Source: Elephas maximus indicus
Taxonomy: Eukaryota; Chordata; Mammalia; Proboscidea; Elephantidae
Reading direction: 5' to 3'
DNA: 64,000 nucleotides
NCBI RefSeq assembly: GCF_024166365.1
Contig: NC_064835.1
Location: 59,996,607 to 60,060,606, forward strand
In this document: positions 11,541 to 22,340 of the stretch, one piece after another
Numbering within the stretch: position 1 is the first letter of the stretch
Layout: every line of letters begins with the position of its first letter
Program-made: the position numbers and the translations under genes
The notes under the pieces: model-generated
Seen by the model: the letters and a program-made list of their open reading frames with translations, nothing else
The model's database searches: none
Told to the model about the DNA's origin: nothing

Positions 11541-12266
11541 GCTTTATTCTTCCCCGAGGACTAAATCCCAATCCTTTCCACGCTTCTGAGATTCCAGTAA
11601 TTATTCTCCCTCTGCAGTATTTTCATCTCTCCTTTTCTACTTTCATCTCCCTCTTGGTATATAAACCCTCTCAAGCCTATCCAATATCTAGTTACCTCCT
11701 ATCTGTCTCTCCAGAGGAAATTAATTTTTTAAAAACTAGTCTACTGTTTCTGCCACATTTTCCTATCAACTCCTGGCTCCTAGTCTAGCATTCAGTAGTA
11801 GAAAGGGATTCTCTCTTAGAATTGCCACTGACTGTCAGAGACAGACCCTCAAAACAATCATGTTTGGTTTATTAAGTTGAACCACGTGAAATGGCCAATA
11901 TGCAACCATTTTTGTCTTATAAAAATGGCATTTTTATTTTATTCAACCTTTCAATGCCCTCCAGCCAAAGGCTACCAGGAACACACCTACAGTCGATTAT
12001 TGTCTGTTGCAATAAAGGAGAACACCCGTTGTGGGGATGTGTCCATAGGAACGTGTTGGAAAGCATAGCATTTGGGCTTATCTCGGATGATGCAGGCAGG
12101 GGGCTATTTAAAGAAGCAGGGCTTTGCTCTGGATTGGATGCAGTCAGGAAGCAGAGACAAAATTATGATTGAGTGTATTAATATATCTCATCTAGAAAGA
12201 GGAAAGAGTAGAGCAAACCTAAAGCTGTAATTGATAAATGAGAAATAATCACTCATAGTAGCCAGG
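11541..12266. other. Intergenic, nothing recognised
   Basis: AT-rich, no gene or family identified. Confidence 0.35.
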
Positions 12267-12814
12267 TGTCCTAATTTCCTAGTGCTGCCCCATCAAAAAT
12301 AACACAAATGGAAAGCTTTAAAGAACGTAAATTTATTTCTCAGTTTTGGAAGCTAGAAGTCCAAATAAGCTCTGGGGGAGGGTCCTACTGGTTGGTAACC
12401 CTGGGTGTTCCTTGGTTCATAGACAGTTCCTCACGTGGTCTCTTCTCTGTGTGTGTGTCTCCATGCCTGTTTTCCATTTTTGTAAGACACCACTCAGAAA
12501 AGGTTAGATTTAGGACTCACTCTATTTTGGTAGGAGCTCTGGTGGTGTAGTGATTAAGCGTTTGACTGCTAATCAAAAGATCAGCAGTTCAAATCCACCA
12601 GCTGCTCCTTGAAACCCTATGCGACAGTGCTACTCTGTCTAGGGTTGCTGTAAGTTGGAATCGACTCGCTGGGAACAATTTTTTTTTGTCCTACTTTGGT
12701 ATGGCTTCATCAGTGTAACAAAAAGCCCCTATTTCCAAACAGGGCCATATTTATAAGTACAGGGGTTAAGACTTCAACATAACTTTTTAGGGGGACACAG
12801 TGCAACCCATAACA
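12267..12814 (-). repeat. MLT1-type LTR with AfroSINE insertion
   Basis: Antisense MaLR LTR: TGTCCTAATTTCCTAGTGCT start, AATTTATTTCTCAGTTTTGG, TAAGACACCACTCAGAAAAG and an end at ACCCATAACA. The SINE at 12531-12687 interrupts it. Confidence 0.78.
12531..12687 (+). mobile_element. AfroSINE (short form)
   Basis: Sense copy: GGAGCTCTGGTGGTGTAGTG head, tRNA-like B-box region (AGTTCAAATCC) and CTGTAAGTTGGAATCGACTC tail. Inserted in an LTR, so younger than it. Confidence 0.92.
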
Positions 12815-13118
12815 CCAGGATAAGGGGCTGCTTGTTCATCTTTGTGATTTAGACAATGTTCACGTCTTCTTTGTATTCAGACATTATAGAGCAGTCTTGT
12901 TTTTGTCTTGATCCATCATGGTCACAGAATGTTCTTGCCTGATGGTGGTGTTCCGTGAAATTGTTTGACAGATGAACATGACAACCTACCTGTGAGTGCC
13001 AGGCCAGCTCCCAGCAACATCCTGGCTTGTCGATGGTGTTATGCCAGACCCTATATGTCGTAGACAGCTTTTTTTTTTTCCTCAGTCCATTTTTTGGCCA
13101 TAAGTAGATAATATCCAT
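12815..13118. other. Intergenic, nothing recognised
   Basis: No family recognised. A T run lies at 13070-13079. Confidence 0.35.
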
Positions 13119-13840
13119 TGTCATGAATTGAATTGTGTCCCTCAAAAATATATGTCAACTTGGCTAGGCCACCAGTCCCAGTATTGTGCTGTTGTGCTCC
13201 ATTTTGAAGCCAGCTGCGCAGTGGTTAAGAGCTTGGCTGCCAGCCAGAGGGTCAGCAGTTTGAATCTGCCAGCTTTTCCTTGGAAATCCTATGGAACAGT
13301 TCTACTCCACCCTATGGAATCTCTATGAGTCAGAATCAACTCAGCAGCAATGGGTTTGGGTTTGTGTCCTCCATATTGTGATTTAATGTAATTTTCCTAT
13401 GTGCTGTAAATCCTAACATCTGCCAGTGGTTAATGAGGCAATATTAGGTTATGTTAAAGAGGATTAGGGTGGGATATAACAGTCTTACGCAGATCACAGC
13501 CCTGATCCAATGTAAGGGGAGTTTCCCTAGGGTGTGGCCTGCATCATCTTTTATTTTATAAGAGATAAAAGGAGAGAGAAGCAAGCCAAGAGATAGAGAC
13601 CTCGTGCCACCAAGGAATAAGCACCTGGAGTGGAGTGCATCCTTCGTACCTAGGGTCCCTACACTGAGAAACTCCTAGACCCAAGGGAAATTGATGACAA
13701 AGACTTTTCTTCAGAGCTGACAGAGAGAAAGTCCTGAATTCAGACTTCTAGCCTCCTAAACTATGAGAGAATAAACTCCTGTTTATTAAAGCCATCCACT
13801 TGTGGTGTTTCTGTTACCGTAGCACTAGATGTCTAAGACA
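13119..13840 (+). repeat. MaLR-like LTR with AfroSINE insertion
   Basis: Starts TGTCATGAATTGAATTGTGT and ends TGTCTAAGACA, with AGAATAAACTCCTGTTTATT near the end (polyadenylation signal). Contains TGTCAACTTGGCTAGGCCAC near the 5' end. The SINE at 13205-13363 interrupts it. Confidence 0.75.
13205..13363 (+). mobile_element. AfroSINE (short form)
   Basis: Sense copy: GTGGTTAAGAGCTTGGCTGC, AGTTTGAATCTGCCAG, CTATGAGTCAGAATCAACTC. Lies inside the LTR. Confidence 0.9.
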
Positions 13841-14664
13841 TTTGTCATATCCACATGTTGGCCTCTGCTGAGATTTTGCTGATCAAGATCAGAACGGTAT
13901 CTAGGAACAGACTGTATATTTGGACTAGGGTTAATCTCTTCTCCTCCTGTCCCAGGATGAGTTGTGGAATCATCTGACAGGACAATGGCTGCACAGTAAT
14001 GTTTAGGACCCTGGACAGGATACACTGGCCAGTTGCAAAAAAGCAATTAGAAGAATTACAATAAATTCGCCTTTGCAATAAATATCAAAGACAGGTGCCT
14101 AGAATAAAAAACTCAATCAATGACAGCATGTCCCAGAACCCAGCTGGGTCTGTTTTAGAAACCCAGGTGGCTTTTTCTTTTAGCCTAGTTGTGGACTGTT
14201 CTACTCGCCCTGTTGTATGTCGGCACAACAAGAAGTGATGTTATAGCATAGATGTCTCCTTGGCTAGAATAATTCAAAGGCTATGTGGTTATCCATTAAA
14301 ACCCTAGCTAATGAATTTCAAGTCAAACTGGTTTATTGGGCTTCCAGAGAAGAAGTTATGTAATTTATGCTTTTTGCTAGGTTCGAAGACAAGTTTTGAC
14401 CTCCTTTTCCAGTTGAGGTTTTTTTAACGTGGGGTCTATTGTATGTACGAAGAGTCAATTTTTCCCTCCTGGGAATTTTTCCAAGTAACCTGCTCTTGTC
14501 ATTGTTTGGAGATTTCTGGACATTCTTTTCACAGAAACATGACCTGCTGGTAATTTTAAATATCTGAAAATCTCTAACAATTATCCCAAATACACAGGTA
14601 AGTTAGAGCGTGGCAGGCAGGTGTAAGACTAACGTTTACATAATGGTACTCTAGTAAGGTAGAT
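13841..14664. other. Intergenic, nothing recognised
   Basis: Overlapping short open frames on the minus strand show no known motif. May be further endogenous retroviral or LTR remnant; not assignable. Confidence 0.3.
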
Positions 14665-14831
14665 TGGAAACCCTGGTGGTGTAGTGGTTAAGAGCTATGG
14701 CTGCTAACCAAAAGGTCAGCAGTTGGAATCCACCAGGCGCTCATTGGAAACCTTATGGGGGAGTTCTACTCTGCCCTTTAGGGTCGCTGTGAGTTGGAAT
14801 CGACTCGACAGCAGCTGGTTTGGTTTGGTTT
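14665..14831 (+). mobile_element. AfroSINE (short form), near-intact
   Basis: TGGAAACCCTGGTGGTGTAG head to GGAATCGACTCGACAGCAG tail. Flanked by AGTAAGGTAGA (14653-14663) and AGTAAGGCAGA (14832-14842), a target-site duplication with one mismatch. Young. Confidence 0.95.
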
Positions 14832-14842
14832 AGTAAGGCAGA

Positions 14843-15373
14843 GCGTATATTGAAGGTATTGGTACAGTTTACTGCAACAGGAGCAAAGCAAATTTTTGTC
14901 TCTCAAGTTGGGCAGATTCCTTGCATGGAGTTAAACAGTTCCTGCAAAGCAGTTTGGAGTGTCTCTGAAGAGAACAAACTGACTGTTGTACCCAGGCTGG
15001 CCCTAACATTAGCTCTCATTCCTGAAAGACTAGGTTTCGCAGAAGCACTTGTAATGGGTTTAGCAAAAGCATTTGCTGATGTGAGGTCAAGGTCTAATTT
15101 TTATAAGACCAAATAAAGGTTGAGATTAATGATACGATGGAAATTTAAGTTATGGAAGGTCCTATAAAAGAGAATATAGCTTTTGGCGTGCTTGAAGGAA
15201 CAGTTATTAAATTTTGTCAGTAGTTACATTCATAGGAGTAGCTATGATCTAAAAAAAAAAACCACACACATCAAAAAGTCTTTTTTTTTTTTCCTTAAGT
15301 AGCCAAAGACCATATAAAGTCAACAGTAGCAGAATGAAGATCCAAAAACTAAACCTGACCTGTTTCTGCTATG
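14843..15373. other. Intergenic, nothing recognised
   Basis: Short homopolymer runs (A at 15251-15261, T at 15281-15291). No gene or family recognised. Confidence 0.35.
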
Positions 15374-15551
15374 TTGATTCTGGCCATGGCAACCCCTCAT
15401 GTTACAGACTAGAACTGCTCCATAGGGTTTTCTTGGCTGTAATCTTTACGGAAGCAGATCACCAGGTATTTCTTCCAAGGTGCCACTAAGTAGATATCAA
15501 CCACCGATCTTTATTTGTAGTTGTGTGCAAACCATTGTGCTACCCAGGGAC
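15374..15551 (-). mobile_element. AfroSINE (long form), diverged
   Basis: Antisense: ACTGCTCCATAGGGTTTTCT, TGTAATCTTTACGGAAGCAG and ATTGTGCTACCCAGGG. Many substitutions, an old copy. Confidence 0.7.
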
Positions 15552-16025
15552 CTTAGTATCGAGAAGTCTTTTAATAAAAGGTATCAAAATACCATAATAG
15601 GCAAGGCTAGTGGTAGAGCAAAAGAAAGAAAAAGGGCAATGAAGATTCAGAAAATTAATCTTGTTCTATAATCCTCGGCAGAAGCTACTTTTTAGGTAGT
15701 CAGCAACTTATTCTGTCATCTTGGACAGAAGCTATCCACTTCTGTAGTCAGAGCCTTCTGGAATATTTCTTAGAATTCTAAGTTTAAAGTCTCTGAATAG
15801 AACAGACATCCAGTAGTCAGAAGAAAGTGCTATATGTCTTTTAAGTTGGGATCAACATCTTAGATTTTTACTGGCATGTCAGTTGTTAACAGTACCAGAT
15901 AAGGCCTACATCATCAAGGCTCAAGCACAGTTCTTCTCTATGCCTTTAGAAGACCCAATATAAAGTTTTCAGATCATGTAAAGTCTACTTATGTACATCT
16001 TCTAGAAATACAGGTTGTTGGTTAT
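15552..16025. other. Intergenic, nothing recognised
   Basis: AT-rich; no gene or family recognised. Confidence 0.35.
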
Positions 16026-16917
16026 AGTTATGGGGTGAATTGTGTCCCCTCAAAAAGATATGTTGAAGTTCTAACCCTGTACTAGTGAATGTGACCTTGT
16101 GTGGACAGAGGAACTTTGAAGATGTTACCGGTTGGGTTACCATGAGGTCATGCTGCCATATCAAAATACCACAAAGTGGATGACTTTAAAGAACAGAAAT
16201 TTATTTTCCTACAGTTCTGGAGGCTAGAAGTCTGAATTCGGGGCAGCGCTATGCTCTGTGTCTCTCTCGCTCACTCTCTGTTTACTCCAGGGGAAGATCC
16301 TTCCTTGTCTCTTTCAGTTTCTGGTAGCCCTGAGCGTTTCTTAGCATTCCTTGGATTGTAGATGGATCCTCAGGCAGTGTCTTCCCCCAGAGGGTGACTC
16401 TATTTCTGTATCTGTTCTGCCTTTTTATAAGACACCACTCAGAAGTGGATCCTCAGAAGGGATTAGGATTCGAATCCCCTCTACTTTGGTATGACCACAT
16501 TTAACACAACTGATAACAAAAGAAAACCCCTATTTAAAAATTCCAGGTCACAGTCACAGGTACAGGGGTTAGAACTTCAACAGTCTTTATGGGGAATACA
16601 ATTTAATCCATAACAATAGAGTGGGTCCTATTCCTATATGACACGCATCCTTATAAAAGGATGAAGATAAACAGAAACAGGTAGACAGGAAGGATGCCAT
16701 GTGATGCTGCAGCTGCAAGCCCAGGAACACCTGTAGCCACCAAGAGCTAGGAGAGAGGCCTGGAACAGAGATTCCCCCTCAAAGCATCAGAAGGAACAAC
16801 ACGGCTAACACCCTAAACTCAGATCCCCAGTCTCCAGAGCTGTGACACAATAACTTTCTGTTGTTACAATTGCCCAGTTTGTAGTATTTTGTTACAGCAG
16901 CCCCGGGACACTAATAG
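16026..16917 (+). repeat. MLT1 LTR (outer), split by a second MLT1-type LTR
   Basis: Starts GTTATGGGGTGAATTGTGTC, breaks at about 16151, resumes at about 16614 (GAGTGGGTCCTATTCC) and ends with GTTACAGCAGCCCCGGGACA. Classic MLT1 layout with CAATAACTTTCTGTTGTTAC near the end. Confidence 0.85.
16152..16613 (-). repeat. MLT1-type LTR nested inside another
   Basis: Antisense: CTGCCATATCAAAATACCAC, TACAGTTCTGGAGGCTAGAA, TATAAGACACCACTCAGAAG and TTTAATCCATAACA. Sits in opposite orientation within the host LTR. Confidence 0.8.
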
Positions 16918-17237
16918 AGTCATTGGTGACATCTTATGAGTATCTTGTAATGTTCAATCCTATCAGCTTGTAATAGGATAAAATCTAGGACTGCAACTAA
17001 CACCCCAGTGCATGAGGCAGCCTGTTTTTGACTAAGCAGGACGTAACTTAGAGAGGATTGACATTAGCGCCTTCCAGGCAAGTGGCGATAATTACAAATC
17101 TCAGATTTCTGAGGCCCACATTATGGTAATTTGAGGTTTCTGAATGTTTTTTAGAACTCCCAGAGTTTTCTTTATTTCTCCCAAAGTTATGAATAATGAC
17201 AGTTGAGATTCTGAGTCAAAGGCAAAGCTAGAAAAAC
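16918..17237. other. Intergenic, nothing recognised
   Basis: No gene or family recognised. Confidence 0.35.
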
Positions 17238-17640
17238 GTTGTTGTTAGGTGCCACCAAGTCACCTCCAACTTATAGTGACCTTATGTGTAACAGAACAAA
17301 ATGTTGCCCAGTCCTGTGCCATCTGAGGAAGGGTATGCATCAGGGTTGTATCTTTCACCATATTTATTCAATCTGTATGCTGACCAAATAATCTGAGAAA
17401 TTGGGCTATATGAAGAAGAACACAGCACCAGGATTGCAGGAAGACTCATTAACAACCTGCAATATGCAAATGACACAACTTTGCTTGTTGAAGGTGAGGA
17501 AGACTTGAAGCACTTACTGGCAAATATTAAAGACAACAGCCTTCACTATGGATTATACCTCAACATAAAGAAAACAAAAATCCTCACAACTGGACCAATA
17601 AGCAACATCATGATAAACGGAGAAAAGATTGAATTTTTCA
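17238..17640 (-). mobile_element. RTE1 fragment with inverted 5' segment
   Basis: 17238-17325 is the RTE 3' end in antisense (TTGTTAGGTGCCACCAAGTC). 17329-17640 is RT-region sequence in sense (GTATGCATCAGGGTTGTATC; an AATATGCAAATGACAC YA.D motif). The opposite orientation of abutting pieces is the pattern left by twin priming. Confidence 0.8.
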
Positions 17641-17974
17641 AAAAGAGATACTGAAAACTGAAAGCACAATTGTTGTTGTGTGCTGTGGGTCCATAATTTT
17701 ATGAATGTGCTTCCACAATGATTTTTTTTTTTTTTGGCCTTAAAAGAGAGAGTTATTTTACTTACAAACATAATTTCCCAAAATGTTTTCCTCTGGGAAA
17801 GTTTTAAATAGGTTGGCATAAAAACGAAAATGTATTTGTTGTTTTTAACAAGAGAATTTTTTTAAAGATAGCTCTATCAAAGGAAGGGGGCAGTTTCTGA
17901 AGGATTGACACAGTCCGTATGTAAGTAGCCCATTTCTCACTAGGGGGAGCTCAGAACCCACCAATAAGTGGCAA
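17641..17974. other. Intergenic, nothing recognised
   Basis: T run at 17721-17735; otherwise nothing recognised. Confidence 0.35.
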
Positions 17975-18126
17975 ACCCAACCAAACCCACTGCCCTCGAG
18001 TCCGTTCCAACTCGTAGCGACCCTACAGGACAGAGTAGACCTGCCCCGTAGAGTTTCCAAGGAGCGCGTGGTGGATTCAAACTGCTGACCTCTTGGGTAG
18101 CAGCCGTAGCACTTAACCACTATGGC
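17975..18126 (-). mobile_element. AfroSINE (short form), with exact target duplication
   Basis: Antisense copy with CCAAACCCACTGCCCTCGAG tail and GCACTTAACCACTATGG head. Flanked by exact AATAAGTGGCAA at 17963-17974 and 18127-18138. Confidence 0.94.
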
Positions 18127-18138
18127 AATAAGTGGCAA

Positions 18139-19278
18139 GACAAGCTAAATAAAATGCCATTTCACCTATTTAGGGTAAAAACAGTATATTTGGGTATAGA
18201 CGGCCAGATTTTCAGAAGTTGGAAATTTTTTATATGTCAAATTTCAATTATCACCCTCTGTAATTCCAAATTATATGCAAAGGAATAAGAAAATATTGTA
18301 AGCAAATAATAGATATGGCATTATCCTCAAGTTCTTGGGGGAAAATTCCTAGTGTTCATAACAAAGAACAAACAATATAAGGCAGTTATAATTGTGGGTA
18401 CCTGGAAAGACTGTTAGGAGAAACACAATTCTTGCTCTCTGGCCCCTTTTCCTGTCTCCATGTATAACCAGTGGAGTCTCTTCCCCTTTCAAGATTCACC
18501 ATCTTGGGTACATTTGGGGAAGGGGCGATCTCATAGCCACCTCTAGGCTAGTGTGTTCAGCAGCCTGTCATCCATTGTGTTTCCTCTGACGCTCTCAGCT
18601 CTGAAACTGTGGTGCTGCCATCCCATCCCCACCGTGAAGCTATCATCACTGTCCTCACTTCAGCTGCTCAGTCCTTCTTTCCCAGCAGCAGTGTTAACCC
18701 AAGAGTGTGCGGAGTAGAGCAAAGTCTTACTAAAGGATTAGGGGAAATAGCACCATACCTTAAAAGTCTCTTGTCCCCCTAACCCTTGTTACTGGGAACG
18801 TCTCACTGGCCATGGTTTTCTTCAGGTTCCAGAACTATCACCACCCCCTCCATCACCCCCCCCACCCATTGTGAAGCCTTTCACTACCTTTGAAATTCTT
18901 CACAGCTCTCTTCACCACAGACTAGAGTTACAATATGTCCCACGCAAATAAGTCCCAAATATTATATGGGTCGTATTTCTACTAAAAAGTTATTTCTCAT
19001 TCATTTGAAATTTAAATTTAGCTGGGCGTCTTACAGTTTTTTCTAAATCTGTTAATGCTACCCTGGAGTCTTCACTCTGCTTTCCTTGGGACTGAAGGGG
19101 GAATTCCAAAATCTACCCCACTCCCCTTATTAAGCAAGTTATCTCTATTTCATCCTCTCCCATTCAAGCCATACCCAGGAAAACTCAATTTTCTCACTAA
19201 TCTATCTCCCTTGGAACAAAGATTTAGTTTATGTTTTAAATAGCAGTTTTTATTTCTATCTCAGTAGCATATTACCTG
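18139..19278. other. Intergenic, nothing recognised
   Basis: Includes a C-rich stretch (about 18841-18869). No gene, RNA or repeat family recognised. Confidence 0.35.
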
Positions 19279-19452
19279 GAGCCTTGGTGGTGCAGTGTTT
19301 AAAAGCTCAGCTGCTAACTGAAAGGACAGCAGTTCCAATCCACCAGCTGCTCGATGGAAACTCCACGGCGCAGTTCTACCATGTTGTCTTGGGTCACTAT
19401 GAGTTGGAATTCACTTGACAGCAATGGCTTTGGGTTTTGTTTTGTTTTAAGT
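19279..19452 (+). mobile_element. AfroSINE (short form), with exact target duplication
   Basis: GAGCCTTGGTGGTGCAGTG head to CTTGACAGCAATGGC tail. Flanked by ATATTACCTG at 19269-19278 and 19453-19462. Confidence 0.93.
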
Positions 19453-19462
19453 ATATTACCTG

Positions 19463-20173
19463 TCTATTAACATATTTGCACCCAGTAAGTTGCAGTGCTT
19501 CGTTTTCAGGTTTCATTATTGCTGTTGAACATAGATGTTTCAGAATTGCCCCATCCACAAATTTAGTTCATTGGGTTCATGTTAATTCAGTACATACCAC
19601 ACACTGGACACTGTACTAGTACAAGGATACCAAGAGAGGCCTTGTCTTGATAGACGGTGTAGCTTAAAATGAGGAAGGAGCAGCTATCCCACGGTCTACT
19701 AGTTGCTTTAAACCCAGCTAAAAAGGTTGAACTCCGCCTGCCATTTTCACGTTCAAGGTAGACATTGTCTGTGAGTTGGAGATTTTCAAGGGGAGAGAAC
19801 AGCTTTCTGGAACAGCAGCTGTACACTCAGCTTATCCTTAAATAAACTGCTCCCTTTGCAAGCAACGCTGAGAGTGAATTCTGTCCTGCTGCCCACCTTT
19901 CAAACTGAGACAAACACCTGCCACGATTTTGAAGACTGGTGGGGAACGCTGTTAAGAAGGTGTAGGCAGATTTTCCTTTACGGGGAATAACTTCTACAGT
20001 TAGATAAACTTAATCCCTTTTAATAGGTTCTTATTAGCCTGCCTTTTGAAGATAATTCAGTTTTCAGATTAGGAGATACACAATGGCATTTGGATGCTGT
20101 AACAATCTGATATGCAGTTGTTCATCATGAAGAAGTTACCAGGAACATTAAAAAAAAAATTCTTAAGGGTGAT
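19463..20173. other. Intergenic, nothing recognised
   Basis: No gene or family recognised. Confidence 0.35.
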
Positions 20174-20696
20174 TGTCCTAGTCATCTACTGCTGCGATAA
20201 CAGAAATACCACAGGTGGATGGGTTTAACAAAGAGAAATTCATTCTCTCACAGTCTAGTAGATTACAAGTCCAAATTCAGGGCACCGGCTCCGAGGGAAG
20301 GCTTTCTCTCTCTGCCAGCTCTGGAGAAAGGTCCTTGTCATCAGTCTTCCCTTGGTCTGGGATTATCTCGGCACAGGAACCTCAGGTCCAAGGAATGCGC
20401 TCTGCTCCCGGCACTGCTTTCTTGGTGGTATGAGGTCCCCAGGTATCTCTGCTTGCTTCTCTCCTTTATATCTCGAAAGAGATTGGCTTAAGACACTACC
20501 TAATCTTGTAGACCTCATCAATATAACTGCTGCTAATCCATCTTATTACATCATAGCGATAGGATTTACAACATATAGAAAAATCACATAAAATGGTGGG
20601 CAACCACATAAAATGGTAGACAATCACACAATACTGAGAATCATGGCCCAGATAAGTTGACAGATATTTTTAGGGGACACAATTCAATCCATGACA
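20174..20696 (-). repeat. Afrotherian LTR copy B, intact
   Basis: TGTCCTAGTCATCTACTGCT to TTCAATCCATGACA, 523 bp. Same family as the L1-split copy at 7402-10335. Contains a local 20-bp duplication (ACATAAAATGGT twice, about 20585-20620). Confidence 0.85.
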
Positions 20697-20727
20697 TGGA
20701 TGAATTTATCTTGTATCTACTCTAGGG

Positions 20728-20892
20728 CCTTGCTACTTAGAGTGTGGTCCTCGGACCAGCATCCTTAGCTTCACCTGGGAGCTTGCTAGAAATGAAGACT
20801 CTTAGGACCCACCACAGACCTGCTCAGTCAGTATCTGCCATTTCCGCATAGTCTGCAGGTGATTTGAAGAACATCAGACTTGAGTAGCCCTC
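20728..20892 (-). repeat. MER5A-type hAT fragment
   Basis: GAGTGTGGTCCTCGGACCAG, then TCACCTGGGAGCTTGCTAGA and AGGACCCACCACAGACCTGC follow the MER5A consensus in antisense. An ancient eutherian MITE. Confidence 0.75.
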
Positions 20893-21280
20893 TACGGTTT
20901 AGCATGGTGCCTGGGCTACTGGGTGGAAAAAAAACTGTATAATGTAGGGCTGTTTCTTGACGTAGTACCTAAAAGAGCACAGAATTTCCCTCTAATCACA
21001 ATTATGATCATTTTCCTCACCATTTTAAAATTACAGTCTACTGTTTGGTTTTGTATCAGCAGCTTTATAGTGTGACTTAGACGACATTCATCACAGAACT
21101 GGAGAATTCTGAATGGATGGATGGTAGATTGAAAAGCACTGGGCCTAACGGAGCAGCCTAGCCTCTCCCTTACCCATCAGCTGGCTTCTGGAGTTCATTC
21201 TAGCCCTAAGGAGCACTTAGTCGGTGGTGGGAAGCTGCTCTTCCAGATATCACAGGTGTCTCTATTTTCTAGTCCTATAA
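20893..21280. other. Intergenic, nothing recognised
   Basis: No gene or family recognised. Confidence 0.35.
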
Positions 21281-21445
21281 GCCCCGGTAGTACAGTGGTT
21301 AAAGCATTCGGCCAAGCCACGGGAGAAAGATGTGGTGGTCCGATTCTGTAAAGATTACAGCCTTGGAAACCTATGGGGCAGTTCTACTTTTTTCCTACAG
21401 GGTCGCTGAGTCGGAGAGGACTCAGTGGCAAAGGTTTTTTTTGGT
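21281..21445 (+). mobile_element. AfroSINE (long form), diverged
   Basis: GCCCCGGTAGTACAGTGGTT head, GAGAAAGATGTGGTGG and AAAGATTACAGCCTTGG central block, GGGTCGCTGAGTCGGAG tail. About 500 bp upstream of the GCFC2 start codon. Confidence 0.85.
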
Positions 21446-21749
21446 TATGGAATCCTTTTCACATCACATGCCACTATCGTAACAAAAAAAAAACCTTCTA
21501 GTGTCCTGAAATTTATTTATCTAGATTTAAAAAGAAAAAGCTCTCTTTGCAATAAGTCATTAATAAATTATGAATAACTGGTCATGCATAGTGCCTGACT
21601 CCCAGACAGTTTGCTCACAGAGAGCTTGTGGATGCTTCTCTGTGTGGGACTCAACTCGAGCAGGCTCTGGGAGTCGCTCCGCTATGGTCTAAGAAACCAC
21701 AACTTGGAAAGAGTACTTTGCATGCCCACGCCTGGGCCCAGGGAACTGG
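21446..21749. other. Proximal upstream region of GCFC2
   Basis: AT-rich to about 21600, then rising GC into the CpG island. No repeat recognised after 21446. May contain distal promoter elements, but none is identifiable by eye. Confidence 0.4.
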
Positions 21750-22340
21750 GCTGTCAACTTCATCGAAGGAAGGGAAACACGCATGCGCACTCCTGTTGAC
21801 CCGGAGGAAGCGGGAGCGGACGCCGCCGCGAGGAATGGGTGCGCGCACGCGGCGGAAGGGCGGGAGCGCGCGCCGATCTTCCAGGACTCGGGTGTGGGAG
21901 GCGGGCACACGCGCGGTGGCCGGTGCCCGAGGCCCGGGCTGCTGCCATGGCTCAAAAGCCGAAAAGGACTTTTCGGCAGCGCCGGGCTGATTCCAGCGAC
22001 AGTGACGGCGGCAGGGAGTCGCCTACAGAGCCCGGGGCGCCGCGGGAGCAGGCGGCCCCGGGTCCTGCGGAGAAAAGGCCGCCTGCAGAGGCGGCGAGAC
22101 GGCCGTTCAGGGGCCGGAGCCGGGTCTGGGCGAGTTCCCGGCGCGCCGCGAGAGCGGCCCCCTGTGCAGGCAGCGACCCGGGCGACCAAGGCGACTCCGA
22201 GAGCGGTGAGGGCGCCCGAGGGGACGTCCAGGCGGGGCGGGAGCAGGTCGGCGGGTGCCCGGAGCCTTCCGGGGCAGTTCTGTCGTCTGCCGCCGGCCAC
22301 CGGGAGCCCCTAGTCGCAGAGGCAGTGAGCAGGACTCCCT
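21750..22340 (+). promoter_or_regulatory. CpG island promoter of GCFC2
   Basis: A sharp rise in GC and CpG density against AT-rich flanks spans the GCFC2 start codon. It contains many GCGC and CCGG sites and Sp1-type GC boxes (GGGCGGG at 21858-21864; GGGGCGGG at 22234-22241, just inside intron 1). No TATA box is evident, as expected for a housekeeping gene. The transcription start cannot be fixed from sequence alone. Confidence 0.8.
21947..22205 (+). CDS. GCFC2: GCFC2 exon 1 (coding part), residues 1-86
   Basis: The ATG at 21947 has a strong Kozak context (GCC before, G after) and opens with the basic peptide [13 protein letters not shown] followed by DSSDSDG, as in human GCFC2. The frame is open upstream to about 21839, but no in-frame ATG lies there; that point is only a GTG, so 21947 is chosen. 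The rest is GC-rich and low in complexity (Pro, Ala, Arg, Glu) and differs most from human. The donor GAGAGCG|GTGAGG at 22205/22206 leaves phase 1. The exon lies inside the CpG island. Confidence 0.93.

Noticed and set aside
21839..21946. In-frame 36-residue N-terminal extension of GCFC2
   Set aside because: The frame is open, but its first codon is GTG and no in-frame ATG exists. The Kozak-strong ATG at 21947 matches the human N-terminus.
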